Below, in pieces: positions 37,885 through 46,713 of a DNA stretch of 64,000 bases. Position 1 is the stretch's first letter. Each line of letters starts with the position of its first letter. The stretch is from CAVVGB01 sp963747715. Lineage in GTDB: Bacteria > Actinomycetota > Thermoleophilia > Gaiellales > Gaiellaceae. A model generated the notes under the pieces. The model had not been told where the DNA came from and did no database searches. It saw only the letters and a list, made by a program, of their open reading frames with translations. Location: assembly GCA_963747715.1 (NCBI GenBank), contig CAVVGB010000009.1:186001-250000 (forward strand). The letters are read 5' to 3'. A program made the position numbers and the translations under genes.

Positions 37885-39327
37885 GTGAGCCGGGAGATCA
37901 TCGAGGCGGTCAGGCAGATCGAGAAGGAGAAGGGCATCGAGGACGAGACGCTCGTCAGCGCTCTCGAGGATGCGCTCCTCGCCGCCTACAAGAAGACGCC
38001 GGGTGCGGCTCGGCATGCAACGGTCGAGCTCGACCGCCACACGGGAGACTTTCGTGTCTTCTCCATCGAGCTGCCGCCGGACATCGAGGAGCGGCTGGTC
38101 GAAGAGGCGCGTGAGCGCGCCATCGTCGAGCTCGAGCAAGCGGAGATCGAGAACGGCGAGCGCTCGCACACCCTCATCACGGACGAGGACCTGATCATCG
38201 ACTGGTCCGAGGTTCCCACGGACCAGGTGAAGCGCTCCGACGTCACGCCTGAGAACTTCGGCCGCATCGCCGCGCAGACGGCCAAGCAGGTGATCCTCCA
38301 GCGGATCCGCGAAGCCGAGCGCGAGATGATGTACGACGAGTACGTCGACCGGGTCACCGAGGTCGTGACAGGGATCGTCCAGCAGGCGGGCGACCGCAAC
38401 AACGTGCTCGTCGATCTCGGCAAGGTCGAGGCGCTCCTGCCTCGCTCCGAGCAGGTCGACGGCGAGCGCTACGAGCAGGGGAGCCGCATCAAGGCGGTCA
38501 TCACCGAGGTTCGGTCGGGCACCAAGGGACCGCAGGTGATCCTGTCGCGCCGCGATCCCGAGCTGATCAAGACCCTGTTCGAGCTCGAGGTGCCCGAGAT
38601 CGCGGACGGTCTCGTCGAGATCCGCGGCGTGGCGCGCGAGCCCGGCTACCGCTCCAAGATCGCAGTCGAGTCGCACATCCAGGGCGTCGACCCGGTCGGC
38701 GCGTGCGTCGGCCCGCGCGGCTCGCGCGTGCGCATGGTCGTGTCGGAGCTTCGCGGCGAGAAGATCGACATCATTCCGTGGAATCCGGAGCCCGCGCGCT
38801 TCGTCGCCAAGGCGCTGTCGCCCGCGCGCGTGCGCGAAGTTCTCGTCGACGACGACACGAAGGAGGCGACCGTCGTCGTTCCCGACGACCAGCTCTCCCT
38901 CGCCATCGGCAAGGAAGGTCTCAACGCGCGCCTCGCGGCGCGACTCACGGGCTGGAGAATCGACATCGTCTCGGAGACCGAGTTCGCGCGCACCGAAGCC
39001 GAGGCAGCGTTCGGCGGCGAGGACGAGGAGTTCTCCGGCCGCTGCGCCGCCATCCTCTCCACCGGCAAGCGCTGCCCGAACACCTCGCTCCCCGGCTCGC
39101 GCTACTGCGGCATCGCCGCTCACCGCGAGCTGGCCGCCAAGGAGGATGCAGGCGAGAAGCTCGATCCGTCCGTCGCCGCTCCGCGCGCCGGCGAGGAGCT
39201 CGAGGAAGTAGAGGAAACCGACGTAACGGCCGAGTCTGTGGACGACACCGAAGAGGTCGGAGCGGCCCAGGCCGCGCCCGCCGCAGTGGAGGCAGCTCCG
39301 GCCGAAGCGGAGAGCCAGGAGCCCTGA
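37885..39327 (+). CDS. nusA: Transcription factor NusA with extra Cys/His C-terminal motif
   Basis: A 480-residue NusA with the N-terminal RNA-polymerase domain (1-130), an S1 domain (VLVDLGKVEALLPRSEQ on) and two KH domains (ACVGPRGSRVRMVVSEL; AIGKEGLNARLAARLTGW). After residue about 380 comes C387-x9-C397-x10-C408-x4-H413 (GRCAAIL...GKRCPN...GSRYCG..AH), which could bind zinc, and then an acidic Ala/Glu tail. That module is not part of standard NusA as I know it. NusA controls pausing, termination and antitermination. GTG start, 6 nt after rimP. Confidence 0.93.
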   Translation: MSREIIEAVRQIEKEKGIEDETLVSALEDALLAAYKKTPGAARHATVELDRHTGDFRVFSIELPPDIEERLVEEARERAIVELEQAEIENGERSHTLITDEDLIIDWSEVPTDQVKRSDVTPENFGRIAAQTAKQVILQRIREAEREMMYDEYVDRVTEVVTGIVQQAGDRNNVLVDLGKVEALLPRSEQVDGERYEQGSRIKAVITEVRSGTKGPQVILSRRDPELIKTLFELEVPEIADGLVEIRGVAREPGYRSKIAVESHIQGVDPVGACVGPRGSRVRMVVSELRGEKIDIIPWNPEPARFVAKALSPARVREVLVDDDTKEATVVVPDDQLSLAIGKEGLNARLAARLTGWRIDIVSETEFARTEAEAAFGGEDEEFSGRCAAILSTGKRCPNTSLPGSRYCGIAAHRELAAKEDAGEKLDPSVAAPRAGEELEEVEETDVTAESVDDTEEVGAAQAAPAAVEAAPAEAESQEP

Positions 39328-39348
39328 GGGAGGTGAGCCGACTGCGGC

Positions 39349-39597
39349 GTGACCACTCGCGTCAGAACATGCGTCGGCTGCGGACGCAAAGCTCCGCAGT
39401 CCGAGCTCTTGCGTTTCGTAGCCCTGGACGGCTCGCTGCAACACGACCCGTCGGGCCGGGAGCCGGGACGGGGCGCGTACACGTGCCCGCGCCGGGTCTG
39501 CTTCGAGCGCGCAGCGTCGAGACGCGCGTTTTCGCGCACGCTCAGACGCACCGTGCGCGTCCCGCAGGAGTTGATCGCGCTCTACGAGCGGAGCTAG
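39349..39597 (+). CDS. ylxR: YlxR (DUF448) RNA-binding protein
   Basis: An 82-residue protein. RTCVGCGRKAPQSELLRFV and GRGAYTCPRRVCFERA are the two halves of the DUF448 fold. It is regularly encoded between nusA and infB and is thought to bind RNA or nucleoid. GTG start. It is separated from infB by 9 nt. Confidence 0.9.
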   Translation: MTTRVRTCVGCGRKAPQSELLRFVALDGSLQHDPSGREPGRGAYTCPRRVCFERAASRRAFSRTLRRTVRVPQELIALYERS

Positions 39598-39606
39598 GGT
39601 CGCACG

Positions 39607-41586
39607 ATGGCTGATCGCCAGAGACCTCTGAGGCCGCGCGCGGGCGGCGCCGCGGGGCGCCGCAAGCGGCGCGTCGTCATCGACTCGCAGGCAGCCCGCC
39701 CGCGCCAGGACGCCCGCACGCCGCGCGAGCCCAAGCCGCGCGAGGTCCAGCCGGCGCCCCCGCCGCCGACCGGTCCCGTCACCGTCAACTCGGGCGCGAA
39801 CATCCGTGAAGTCTCGGCTGCTTTTGGCGAGCCCGTCCCCAACATCCTCAAGATCCTCATGAACCTGGGGGACATGAAGACGGTCACGCAATCGCTGACC
39901 GATGAGGAGATCGAGCTGGTCGCGGCTGAGCTGAAGCGCGAGGTCGAGATCAAGCACGCCGACGAGGAGGAGCTCGAGCCGGAAGCGTTCGACGACGCCC
40001 CGGAGGACCTGGCACCCCGCCCGCCCGTCGTCACGATCATGGGACATGTCGACCACGGCAAGACGACGCTCCTCGACGCGATCAGGCAGTCGGCCGTCGT
40101 CGAGACGGAGGCCGGCGGGATCACGCAGCACATCGGCGCCTACCAGGTGCGGCACAACAGCCGCCTCGTGACCTTCCTCGACACGCCGGGCCATGAGGCG
40201 TTCACCGCGCTCCGCGCCCGCGGCGCCAAGGTGACGGACATTGCCGTCCTCGTCGTCGCCGCCGACGACGGCGTCATGCCCCAGACGCTCGAGTCCATCA
40301 ACCACGCCCGCGCCGCAGAGGTGCCGATCGTGGTTGCCGTCAACAAGATCGACAAGCCCGAGTCGAACCCGCAGCGCGTGCGGCAGGAGCTCGTCACCCA
40401 CGGTCTGCAGCCGGAGGAGTGGGGCGGCACGACGCAGTTCGCCGACGTCTCCGCGAAGACGCAGAGCGGTCTGGACGACCTCGTCGAGCGCATTCTTCTC
40501 GTCGCGGACGCCGAGCTCGAGCTGAACGCCAACCCGAAGACAGAGGCCTCGGGACCGATCATCGAGAGCCGCCTGGACATCGGTCGCGGCCCCGTCGCGA
40601 CGATGCTCGTCATGCGCGGGACGCTGCGCGTCAGCGACGCGATCGTCGCGGGGGACGCCTGGGGCCGCGTGCGTGCGCTCCAGGACTTCCGCGGGGAGAA
40701 GATGAAGGAGGCGGGCCCGGGGACGCCGGTCGAGATCCTCGGCTTCGACAAGCCGCCCGGAGCGGGCGAGCACGCGCGCGTGGTCGAGAACGAGCGCCAG
40801 GCGCGTCACATCGCCGGCCTGCGCGGCCAGCGGCTTCGCACCGAGCAACTTGCGCGCAGCTCCAAGAAGGGCGTGTCCCTCGAGGACCTCTTCACGCAGA
40901 TGTCCGAGGGCGCCGTGCGCGACCTCAACATCATTCTCAAGGCGGACGTGCAGGGATCCATCGAGGCGGTCGTCGGCGAGCTCGGCAAGATCAAGCATCC
41001 CGAGGTCGGCGTCAGCGTCATCCACACCGGCATCGGCGCCATCACGGAGAGCGACGTCATGCTCGCGTCGGCGTCGAGCGCCATCGTCGTCGGCTTCAAC
41101 GTGCGCCCAAACGCAGAGGCGCGGGAGCAGGCGGCGCGGGAAGGCGTCGACCTGCGCACCTACCGCGTCATCTACCAGCTCACCGAGGAGATCCAGCAGG
41201 CGCTCGTCGGCATGCTCGCGCCCACCCGCGTCGAGGAGACGATTGGCGAAGCCGAGGTACGCGCGCTCTTCCGCGCGTCGCGGGTCGGCGTCATCGCCGG
41301 TTGTTACGTCACACGCGGCGTCATCCGCCGCAATGCCCAGATGCGTGTCGTACGCGAGGGCACGGTCGTCTACGAGACGGGCATCGCGAGCCTCCGTCGC
41401 TTCAAGGACGATGCGCGCGAGGTGCAGGAGGGATTCGAGTGCGGCATCCTGCTCGAAGGCTTCAACGACGTGAAGGAGGGCGACGTCCTCGAAGCGTTCG
41501 AGACGAAGGAGATCGAGCGCACCGACCTCGAAGTCGCGGGCGACGGGAGACCCGCCGAAGAACCGCCCGCCGAAGAACCGGCGTAG
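39607..41586 (+). CDS. infB: Translation initiation factor IF-2
   Basis: A 659-residue GTPase that brings fMet-tRNA to the 30S subunit. G1 is GHVDHGKTT (146-154), G3 LDTPGHEAF, G4 NKIDKPE. Domains II-IV follow to a C-terminus with EGFECGILLEGFNDVKEGD. The N-terminal region is short (about 135 residues) next to the long Pro/Gly-rich extensions of many actinobacterial IF-2 proteins. It keeps the IF2_N helix-turn (SGANIREVSAAFGEPVPNILKIL). Confidence 0.96.
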   Translation: MADRQRPLRPRAGGAAGRRKRRVVIDSQAARPRQDARTPREPKPREVQPAPPPPTGPVTVNSGANIREVSAAFGEPVPNILKILMNLGDMKTVTQSLTDEEIELVAAELKREVEIKHADEEELEPEAFDDAPEDLAPRPPVVTIMGHVDHGKTTLLDAIRQSAVVETEAGGITQHIGAYQVRHNSRLVTFLDTPGHEAFTALRARGAKVTDIAVLVVAADDGVMPQTLESINHARAAEVPIVVAVNKIDKPESNPQRVRQELVTHGLQPEEWGGTTQFADVSAKTQSGLDDLVERILLVADAELELNANPKTEASGPIIESRLDIGRGPVATMLVMRGTLRVSDAIVAGDAWGRVRALQDFRGEKMKEAGPGTPVEILGFDKPPGAGEHARVVENERQARHIAGLRGQRLRTEQLARSSKKGVSLEDLFTQMSEGAVRDLNIILKADVQGSIEAVVGELGKIKHPEVGVSVIHTGIGAITESDVMLASASSAIVVGFNVRPNAEAREQAAREGVDLRTYRVIYQLTEEIQQALVGMLAPTRVEETIGEAEVRALFRASRVGVIAGCYVTRGVIRRNAQMRVVREGTVVYETGIASLRRFKDDAREVQEGFECGILLEGFNDVKEGDVLEAFETKEIERTDLEVAGDGRPAEEPPAEEPA

Positions 41587-41594
41587 GAAGTTCC

Positions 41595-41894
41595 ATGGGC
41601 GCCGGCTACGTCGGCATCCTCTCGGTCGAGCTCTACCTGCCCGACAACCATTCCCTCAAGGGGAAGCGGAAGGAGCTTCTGTCGGTGAAGGCGCAGCTCC
41701 AGCGGCGCTTTGGCGCGTCGGTGGCCGAGGTCGACCATCACGACGTGTGGCAGCGAGCCCGCCTCACGGTCGCCTGCGTCGCGCGCCGGCACAAGGAGCT
41801 CCAGGAGCTCCTCGACGGCGCCGAGCGCTACCTCGCCGGACAGGTGTTCGAGCTCGGGCCGGTCGACCGCCGAGTCGTAACTCTCGATGATTGA
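41595..41894 (+). CDS. ylxP: YlxP (DUF503) protein
   Basis: A 99-residue DUF503 protein. VELYLPDNHSLKGKRKELLSVKAQLQRRFGASVAEVDHHDVWQRARL spans most of the family motif. It lies between infB and rbfA as in Bacillus and many Actinobacteria. The molecular role is poorly defined; a link to ribosome assembly is inferred from position. Confidence 0.88.
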   Translation: MGAGYVGILSVELYLPDNHSLKGKRKELLSVKAQLQRRFGASVAEVDHHDVWQRARLTVACVARRHKELQELLDGAERYLAGQVFELGPVDRRVVTLDD

Positions 41895-41908
41895 TGCACT
41901 GACAAACA

Positions 41909-41959
41909 CTCGCGTTCCTCGGGCGCCGCTGGCAAGGGAGCCAGGCGAGGGGGCGCGAT
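41909..41959. repeat. Diverged intergenic repeat, copy B, in the ylxP-rbfA spacer
   Basis: The 195-bp gap 41895-42089 contains no clear gene. At 41909-41959 it shares the ordered words ctcgcgttcc, caagggagcc and ggcgagggg with 11830-11880. Further on, around 42044-42061, is a gccggg/ccccggc palindrome. The operon is otherwise tightly packed, so this insertion of repeat-like DNA stands out. Confidence 0.4.
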
Positions 41960-42089
41960 GCGCTACGCGCCAAATGCACACGAGCGAGCGCCCGCGAAGC
42001 AAGCCATCTAGGGCGGCTGTGCAGTGGACGCGTAGCGTTGAAGCCGGGCTTGCCCCGGCGAAAGCGGCCGCCGGCGAGGGGCGCGAGGG

Positions 42090-42446
42090 ATGACTGACCG
42101 CATGCGCAGGGTGAACGAGGCCCTGAAAGAGGTGCTCTCGGAAGGGATCGGCGAGCTCAAGGATCCGCGGATCGGCTTCGTGACCGTCACCGGCGTCGAG
42201 ACGAGCCGCGACCTCCGGCACGCTCGGGTGTACGTGAGCGTGCTCGGCTCGGAGGAGAAGCGCACAGCTACGCTCGCGGGGCTCGAGTCCGCGCACGGCG
42301 TCCTGCAAAGCCGGGTGAACCGTGAGCTCCGTCTCAAGCGAACTCCACAATTAGTGTTCGAGTACGATCCAACGGTAGAGAGGGGCGTCCGGCTCTCAAC
42401 GCTCATCGATGAGCTCGCGCCAGACGAAAACGAACGGGACAGCTGA
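42090..42446 (+). CDS. rbfA: Ribosome-binding factor A
   Basis: A 118-residue KH-like protein. MRRVNEALKEVLSEGIGELKDPRIGFVTVTGVETSRDLRHARVYVS is diagnostic. It binds the 30S head-body junction during late assembly. The C-terminal 13 codons overlap the nrnA gene. Confidence 0.95.
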   Translation: MTDRMRRVNEALKEVLSEGIGELKDPRIGFVTVTGVETSRDLRHARVYVSVLGSEEKRTATLAGLESAHGVLQSRVNRELRLKRTPQLVFEYDPTVERGVRLSTLIDELAPDENERDS

Positions 42447-43422
42447 TCTGCGGAAAGTCGCGGAGACCGTCAGGTCTCACGACCGCTTCCTCATCACGAC
42501 TCACGAGAATCCCGACGGGGACTCGCTCGGGTCGATCCTGGCCATGAAGCTCGCCCTCGAGCAGCTCGGCAAGGACGCCGTCATGTACCTCTCAGGCGAG
42601 ACGCCGCTTCCCAGCGAATACAGGTTCATGTCGCTCGACGGGATCACACGCAAGCTCCCAGACGACGCCGGCGAGCGAGTCGTCCTCGCGCTCGACTGCG
42701 CGAACGCGCGCCGTATCGGTCCCGATCCGGCCGTGCTCGAGCGCGCGCCGCTCGTGATCGACATCGACCATCACCACGACAACAGCCGCTTCGGCAACAT
42801 CAACGTGGTCGTCGCTTCGGCTTCCTCGACGGGAGAGGTCCTCCGCGACCTCTTCGAGGAGCTGGGCATCGAGCTGACGCCCGACATCGCCGAGGCGCTC
42901 TACATCGCGATCGTGACCGACACCGGCCGTTTCCAGTACGCCAACACGACGCCGAAGGCGCTGCGCGTGGCCGCCGAGCTCGTCGAGGCCGGCGCGAACG
43001 TCCACCGTGTCTTCCAAACCGTGTACGAGAACGTCGCCTTCGCGAAGCTCAAGCTGCTCGCGCGGGCGCTCGAGCGCGCGCGTGTGTACGAAGGGGGACG
43101 GATGATCGTCTCCCATCTCGAGCGCGCCGACTTCGAGGCGGCCGGGGCAGAGGAGCCGTTCTCGGAAGGGATCATCGACTATCTCCGAGCGGTCGAGGGA
43201 GCCGAAATCGCGGCACTCATTCGCGAGCCCCCGACGCAGAACGGCCCGCTACGCCGCGTCAGCCTGCGCACGCGTGCCGAGGACATCGACGTCTCGGCCA
43301 TCGCGCGCAAGAGCGGCGGCGGTGGTCATCCGCAGGCGGCGGGCTTCTCGAGCGAGTCCTCCGTCGAGGAGATCACGGACTTCGTCCGGCGCGAGTTCCT
43401 CGCCCAGTCGAACAGCAAATAA
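42409..43422 (+). CDS. nrnA: NrnA-type DHH/DHHA1 oligoribonuclease / pAp phosphatase
   Basis: A 337-residue phosphoesterase. HENPDGDSLGS and IDIDHHHDN carry the DHH metal ligands; IVTDTGRFQYANT is motif III; the C-terminal DHHA1 has GGGGHPQAAGF. It degrades 2-5 nt RNAs and dephosphorylates pAp. It overlaps rbfA by 38 nt, so translation is coupled. The same order occurs in Firmicutes and Actinobacteria. Confidence 0.93.
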   Translation: MSSRQTKTNGTADLRKVAETVRSHDRFLITTHENPDGDSLGSILAMKLALEQLGKDAVMYLSGETPLPSEYRFMSLDGITRKLPDDAGERVVLALDCANARRIGPDPAVLERAPLVIDIDHHHDNSRFGNINVVVASASSTGEVLRDLFEELGIELTPDIAEALYIAIVTDTGRFQYANTTPKALRVAAELVEAGANVHRVFQTVYENVAFAKLKLLARALERARVYEGGRMIVSHLERADFEAAGAEEPFSEGIIDYLRAVEGAEIAALIREPPTQNGPLRRVSLRTRAEDIDVSAIARKSGGGGHPQAAGFSSESSVEEITDFVRREFLAQSNSK

Positions 43423-43432
43423 CGTTCGCCCG

Positions 43433-44230
43433 GTGAGCGAAGGGCCTGTGAACGGCCTGGTGCTGGTCGACAAGCCGTCGGGCCCGTCGTCGTTCGCCGT
43501 CGTCAAGTCGCTGCGCGACCGTTACGGCGCCAAGGCGGGCCACGCGGGCACGCTCGACCCGCTGGCGAGTGGTCTCCTCCTCTGCCTGCTCGGCCCGGCT
43601 ACGCGCCTCGCGCGGTACCTCGTCGGCCTCGACAAGCGCTACGTCACCGAGATCCGCCTGGGCCTTCGCACGACGACGGGGGACGGCGAGGGGGACGTGC
43701 TCGAGAAGACCTCCGAGCCCGCGCTCGACGAGATCGAGGCGCTCCGGGGCGAGATCGACCTGCGAATTCCGCAGGCCTCGGCCGTCAAGATCGAAGGCAC
43801 GCGCGCATACGAGCTGCAGCGCCGCGGGGTCGCGGTTGAGATGCCCGTGCGGCGCTCGACCATCCACGACCTCCGGGTTCGCACGTACAAGCCGCCCCTC
43901 GTCGAGCTCGAGCTCCGCGTCTCGAGCGGGACTTACATCCGGGCGATCGCCGACGCGCTCGGCGGCCACTGCCGCACGTTGCGGCGCACGGCCGTCGGGC
44001 CTTTCCGGGTCGAGGACGCCGACGAGGAACATGTTCTTCCGCCGCTCGCCGCGCTCCCGCATCTCGCGGAGCGCGCGGTGGGCGAGGAGGAGGCGCGGCT
44101 GCTTCGCACCGGCCGCTCGCTGCCGGGGACCGGTGAAGGGCCCGTGGCGCTCTGGCGCGACGAAGGGAAGCTCATCGCCGTCGGAAGAGCAGAGAACGGG
44201 ACGATCCATCCCGAGACGGTCTTCCCGTGA
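43433..44230 (+). CDS. truB: tRNA pseudouridine-55 synthase
   Basis: A 265-residue TruB. GLVLVDKPSGPSSFAVV and AGHAGTLDPLASGLLLCLLG (catalytic Asp in GTLDPLA) are family motifs, with SSGTYIRAIADALG later. It modifies U55 in the T-loop of tRNAs. GTG 43433 gives MSEGPVNG; GTG 43448 is an alternative. The stop overlaps ribF (GTGA). Confidence 0.95.
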   Translation: MSEGPVNGLVLVDKPSGPSSFAVVKSLRDRYGAKAGHAGTLDPLASGLLLCLLGPATRLARYLVGLDKRYVTEIRLGLRTTTGDGEGDVLEKTSEPALDEIEALRGEIDLRIPQASAVKIEGTRAYELQRRGVAVEMPVRRSTIHDLRVRTYKPPLVELELRVSSGTYIRAIADALGGHCRTLRRTAVGPFRVEDADEEHVLPPLAALPHLAERAVGEEEARLLRTGRSLPGTGEGPVALWRDEGKLIAVGRAENGTIHPETVFP

Positions 44231-45093
44231 GGATCGCCCGCTCCCCGGCTGAGCTCGACGCGGCCGAGCGCGCCGTTGCGATCGGGACCTTCGACGGCGT
44301 CCATCGCGGTCACCGGGCGGCGATCGAAGCCGCCGTCGGCGCAGGGCTTCGCTCGACCGTCGTCACGTTCACGCCGCACCCGCGCACGGTGCTCGGCTAC
44401 GAGGTCCGCCTCATCTCGAGCCTCGAGCGCCGCATCCAGCTGATCGAGGCGATCGGCCCCGACGAGCTGGTCGTCCTCGAGTTCACACCCGAGCTGGCGA
44501 GCCGGGAGGCCGAGGATTTCATCGGGGAGGTGCTGGAGCCGCTCCGCACGCGCGTGGTCGCGGCGACGGAGGACTTCCGCTTCGGCAAGGGCCGGCGCGG
44601 GGACCCGGCACTCCTCAGGGCGCACGGTCTCGAGCTGGCTCAGGTTGCGCCGGTCGAGGGCGTCTCGTCGAGCCGCATCCGGGAACTCCTCGAAGAGGGC
44701 GACGTCGTCGGGGCCGCCGCTCTCCTCGGCCGCCCGCCCGAGGTGGAGGGCCGGGTGGTCTGGGGAGACCAGCGAGGCGGGACGCTCGGCTTCCCGACGG
44801 CCAACCTCTCACCGCCCCCGGAGCTCCTCGTGCCCGCGCACGGCATCTACGCCGGGGCCGCTCGTGGACATCGCGTCGCCCTGTCGATCGGCGTCAACCC
44901 GCACTACGGCGGGCGCGAGCGGCGCGTGGAAGCCTTTCTGCTCGATTTTGCGGGCGACCTGTACGGCCAGGAGCTCCGCGTGGAGCTCTGGGACCGGCTG
45001 CGCGAGGAACGGGCCTTCACCTCGGAAGAAGAGCTTGTAGAGCAGATCGGCCGCGACGTGGAGGCCGCCCGCGCCGCAACTCGTCCGGCCTGA
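44227..45093 (+). CDS. ribF: Bifunctional riboflavin kinase / FAD synthetase
   Basis: A 288-residue enzyme. The FMN adenylyltransferase half has AIGTFDGVHRGHRA, TFTPHPRTVLG and GVSSSRIRELLEEGDV. The riboflavin kinase half has GRVVWGDQRGGTLGFPTANL and GVNPHYGG, ending with FDYGQELRV-like LYGQELRVELWDRLREE. It turns riboflavin to FMN and FAD. It is the last gene of the rimP operon here; rpsO, often next, is separated by two genes. Confidence 0.94.
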   Translation: MRIARSPAELDAAERAVAIGTFDGVHRGHRAAIEAAVGAGLRSTVVTFTPHPRTVLGYEVRLISSLERRIQLIEAIGPDELVVLEFTPELASREAEDFIGEVLEPLRTRVVAATEDFRFGKGRRGDPALLRAHGLELAQVAPVEGVSSSRIRELLEEGDVVGAAALLGRPPEVEGRVVWGDQRGGTLGFPTANLSPPPELLVPAHGIYAGAARGHRVALSIGVNPHYGGRERRVEAFLLDFAGDLYGQELRVELWDRLREERAFTSEEELVEQIGRDVEAARAATRPA

Positions 45094-45134
45094 GAACGCA
45101 AGTTTTGGGCAGGTTCTGGCGTCTTTTAGGGTAA

Positions 45135-45350
45135 ATGGGACGCCTCTCTCCCGTGAACGTGGTCCGTTGCCTCGGATGCGCGGTTGTCTATTCGAAGCCC
45201 GAAGGCGGCGGGACGGCGCAGTCGAACCCGGGCTGCCCTAAGTGCGGGTACGTCGGCTGGCTCCCGGCCGACAGTGACTTCACCGGAGTGGTAGGGCCCC
45301 TCCGCTTCGCCTTGGATCGGCCGCAGCGCCGCTCCTCGCAATCAGGCTGA
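45135..45350 (+). CDS. Zinc-ribbon microprotein
   Basis: A 71-residue protein with two knuckles, VRCLGCAVVYSKP and NPGCPKCGYVGW, which together supply four cysteines for one zinc. The tail overlaps the 3' end of the opposite-strand gamma-glutamyltransferase gene by 71 bp. TAGGGT (45127-45132) lies just upstream. GTG 45153 is an alternative start. Function unknown; possibly a nucleic-acid or protein adaptor. Confidence 0.6.
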   Translation: MGRLSPVNVVRCLGCAVVYSKPEGGGTAQSNPGCPKCGYVGWLPADSDFTGVVGPLRFALDRPQRRSSQSG

Positions 45351-46686
45351 CGCCGCCGAAGTAGTGATGGACGGCCGGCCAGCGCTGGACGTCGAAGCCC
45401 GCGTTGGCCAGAGCCTCGTAGGCGCTCTCGTCGAACCCGGGCTCCATGTGGACGACCGCGCCGGTCGAGTGCAGGCGGGGCCGCTCGACGGCTGCCTGGG
45501 GGTCGATGCCCTCGTCGAGGACGCCGGACAGGACTTGCACGAGGGCGGGCTTGAGGCGCGTCCCGCCCGCGGCGCCCGCCGCGAGGACGAGCCCCGCATC
45601 GTCGACGGCCACCATCGGCGCCATCATGCTCTCCATCCGCAGTCCGGGCTCGAGCGGCCCGATGAGCAGGTCGGACTCGCCGAGCATGCTGTTCAGGTGG
45701 ACGTCGAAGCCGGGGATGAAGTCGCCCGACCCAAGACCAAGGCTTGTCGTTACCACACACGCATTCCCTTCGTCGTCGACGACGTTGAGGTTGGTGGTGT
45801 CGTCGTACTTGCGCCCGCTGTAGGCCGGCGCGGTGAGGACGCGCGCAAGCGTGAGCGCGCGATCCGCGGGCGAGAGATCCCGGACCGGCGTCATCTGCTC
45901 GAGCGTGTCGACGAGCTGGGACAGGCCGCCACGTGTGCGAATCCGCGTGCCCGCGTACGGCGCCTCGACGGGGTCGAGCCAAACGGCTTCGTATGCATCG
46001 AGATCTCCCCGGGTGACGAGTCCGCCACGCTCGTCGATGAGCTCGAGCAGCGCGTCTGCAAGCGTCCCGTTGTAGAAGGTGAGCGCACCCTCGTCCGCGA
46101 CGACCTCGAGCGTGCGCACCAGGCCCGGCTGCTCGAGGCGATCGCCGGCGCAGAGGAGCCGTCCTCCCGGCGAGTAGATGTTCGCACCTTCGCGCAGCGT
46201 CATCAGCGGCGCGAGCATCGCGAGGCAGGCCGCGTGCGCGTGCGGCATCTCCACGCCGCTCTTCGCGAGCTCGAGCGCGGGAGCGACGACCCTCGCCCAG
46301 GGGAGACGGCCGTGTTCCCGCCACAGCGTGTGCAGCCCGGCGGGGACTCCCGGGACCGCGCACGAGGCGACGCCGATGAAGTAGTGGACGTGCTCGTTCC
46401 CAAACTTCACCCGCAGCTCGCGAAGCTCCGGCTTGCGCGGGGACGAGCCGATCCCCGGCATGGCCACGAAGAAGTCGAGAAGTCGCGTCCGGCCGCTCTC
46501 GGCCTCGTAGTAGATGGCGTGGCCGCCGCCCGCGATCCCGGTCATAACCGTCTCGGCGACGCAGGACGCGAGTGCGGCGGCGACGGCGGCGTCGGCGGCC
46601 GAGCCCCCTTCCCGCAAGACCGCGATCCCGGCGTCGGCGGTCGCCGGATGCCCAGCGGAAGCGCCCGCGGGAGGAGCCGAAATCAC
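45280..46686 (-). CDS. ggt: Gamma-glutamyltransferase family enzyme
   Basis: A 468-residue Ntn-hydrolase precursor without a signal peptide. The autoprocessing nucleophile is the Thr in YDDTTNLNVVDDEGNACVVTTSLG; GSGDFIPGFDVHLNSML and GAAGGTRL form the gamma-glutamyl site. It is shorter than secreted GGTs (about 570) and probably cytoplasmic, acting on glutathione-like or other gamma-glutamyl compounds. GTG start at 46686, 27 bp from the divergent rpsO. Confidence 0.85.
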   Translation of the reverse strand: MISAPPAGASAGHPATADAGIAVLREGGSAADAAVAAALASCVAETVMTGIAGGGHAIYYEAESGRTRLLDFFVAMPGIGSSPRKPELRELRVKFGNEHVHYFIGVASCAVPGVPAGLHTLWREHGRLPWARVVAPALELAKSGVEMPHAHAACLAMLAPLMTLREGANIYSPGGRLLCAGDRLEQPGLVRTLEVVADEGALTFYNGTLADALLELIDERGGLVTRGDLDAYEAVWLDPVEAPYAGTRIRTRGGLSQLVDTLEQMTPVRDLSPADRALTLARVLTAPAYSGRKYDDTTNLNVVDDEGNACVVTTSLGLGSGDFIPGFDVHLNSMLGESDLLIGPLEPGLRMESMMAPMVAVDDAGLVLAAGAAGGTRLKPALVQVLSGVLDEGIDPQAAVERPRLHSTGAVVHMEPGFDESAYEALANAGFDVQRWPAVHHYFGGVSLIARSGAAADPRRSGGALPLR

Positions 46687-46713
46687 GTCTGGTAGCCTAG
46701 GAACCTAGAAAAG

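Noticed and set aside
37207..41025. 1272-codon minus-strand frame opposite dtd, rimP, nusA, ylxR and infB
   Set aside because: Spans five certain genes in antisense, repetitive Leu/Asp/Val/Arg composition, no motifs; an artefact of codon bias.
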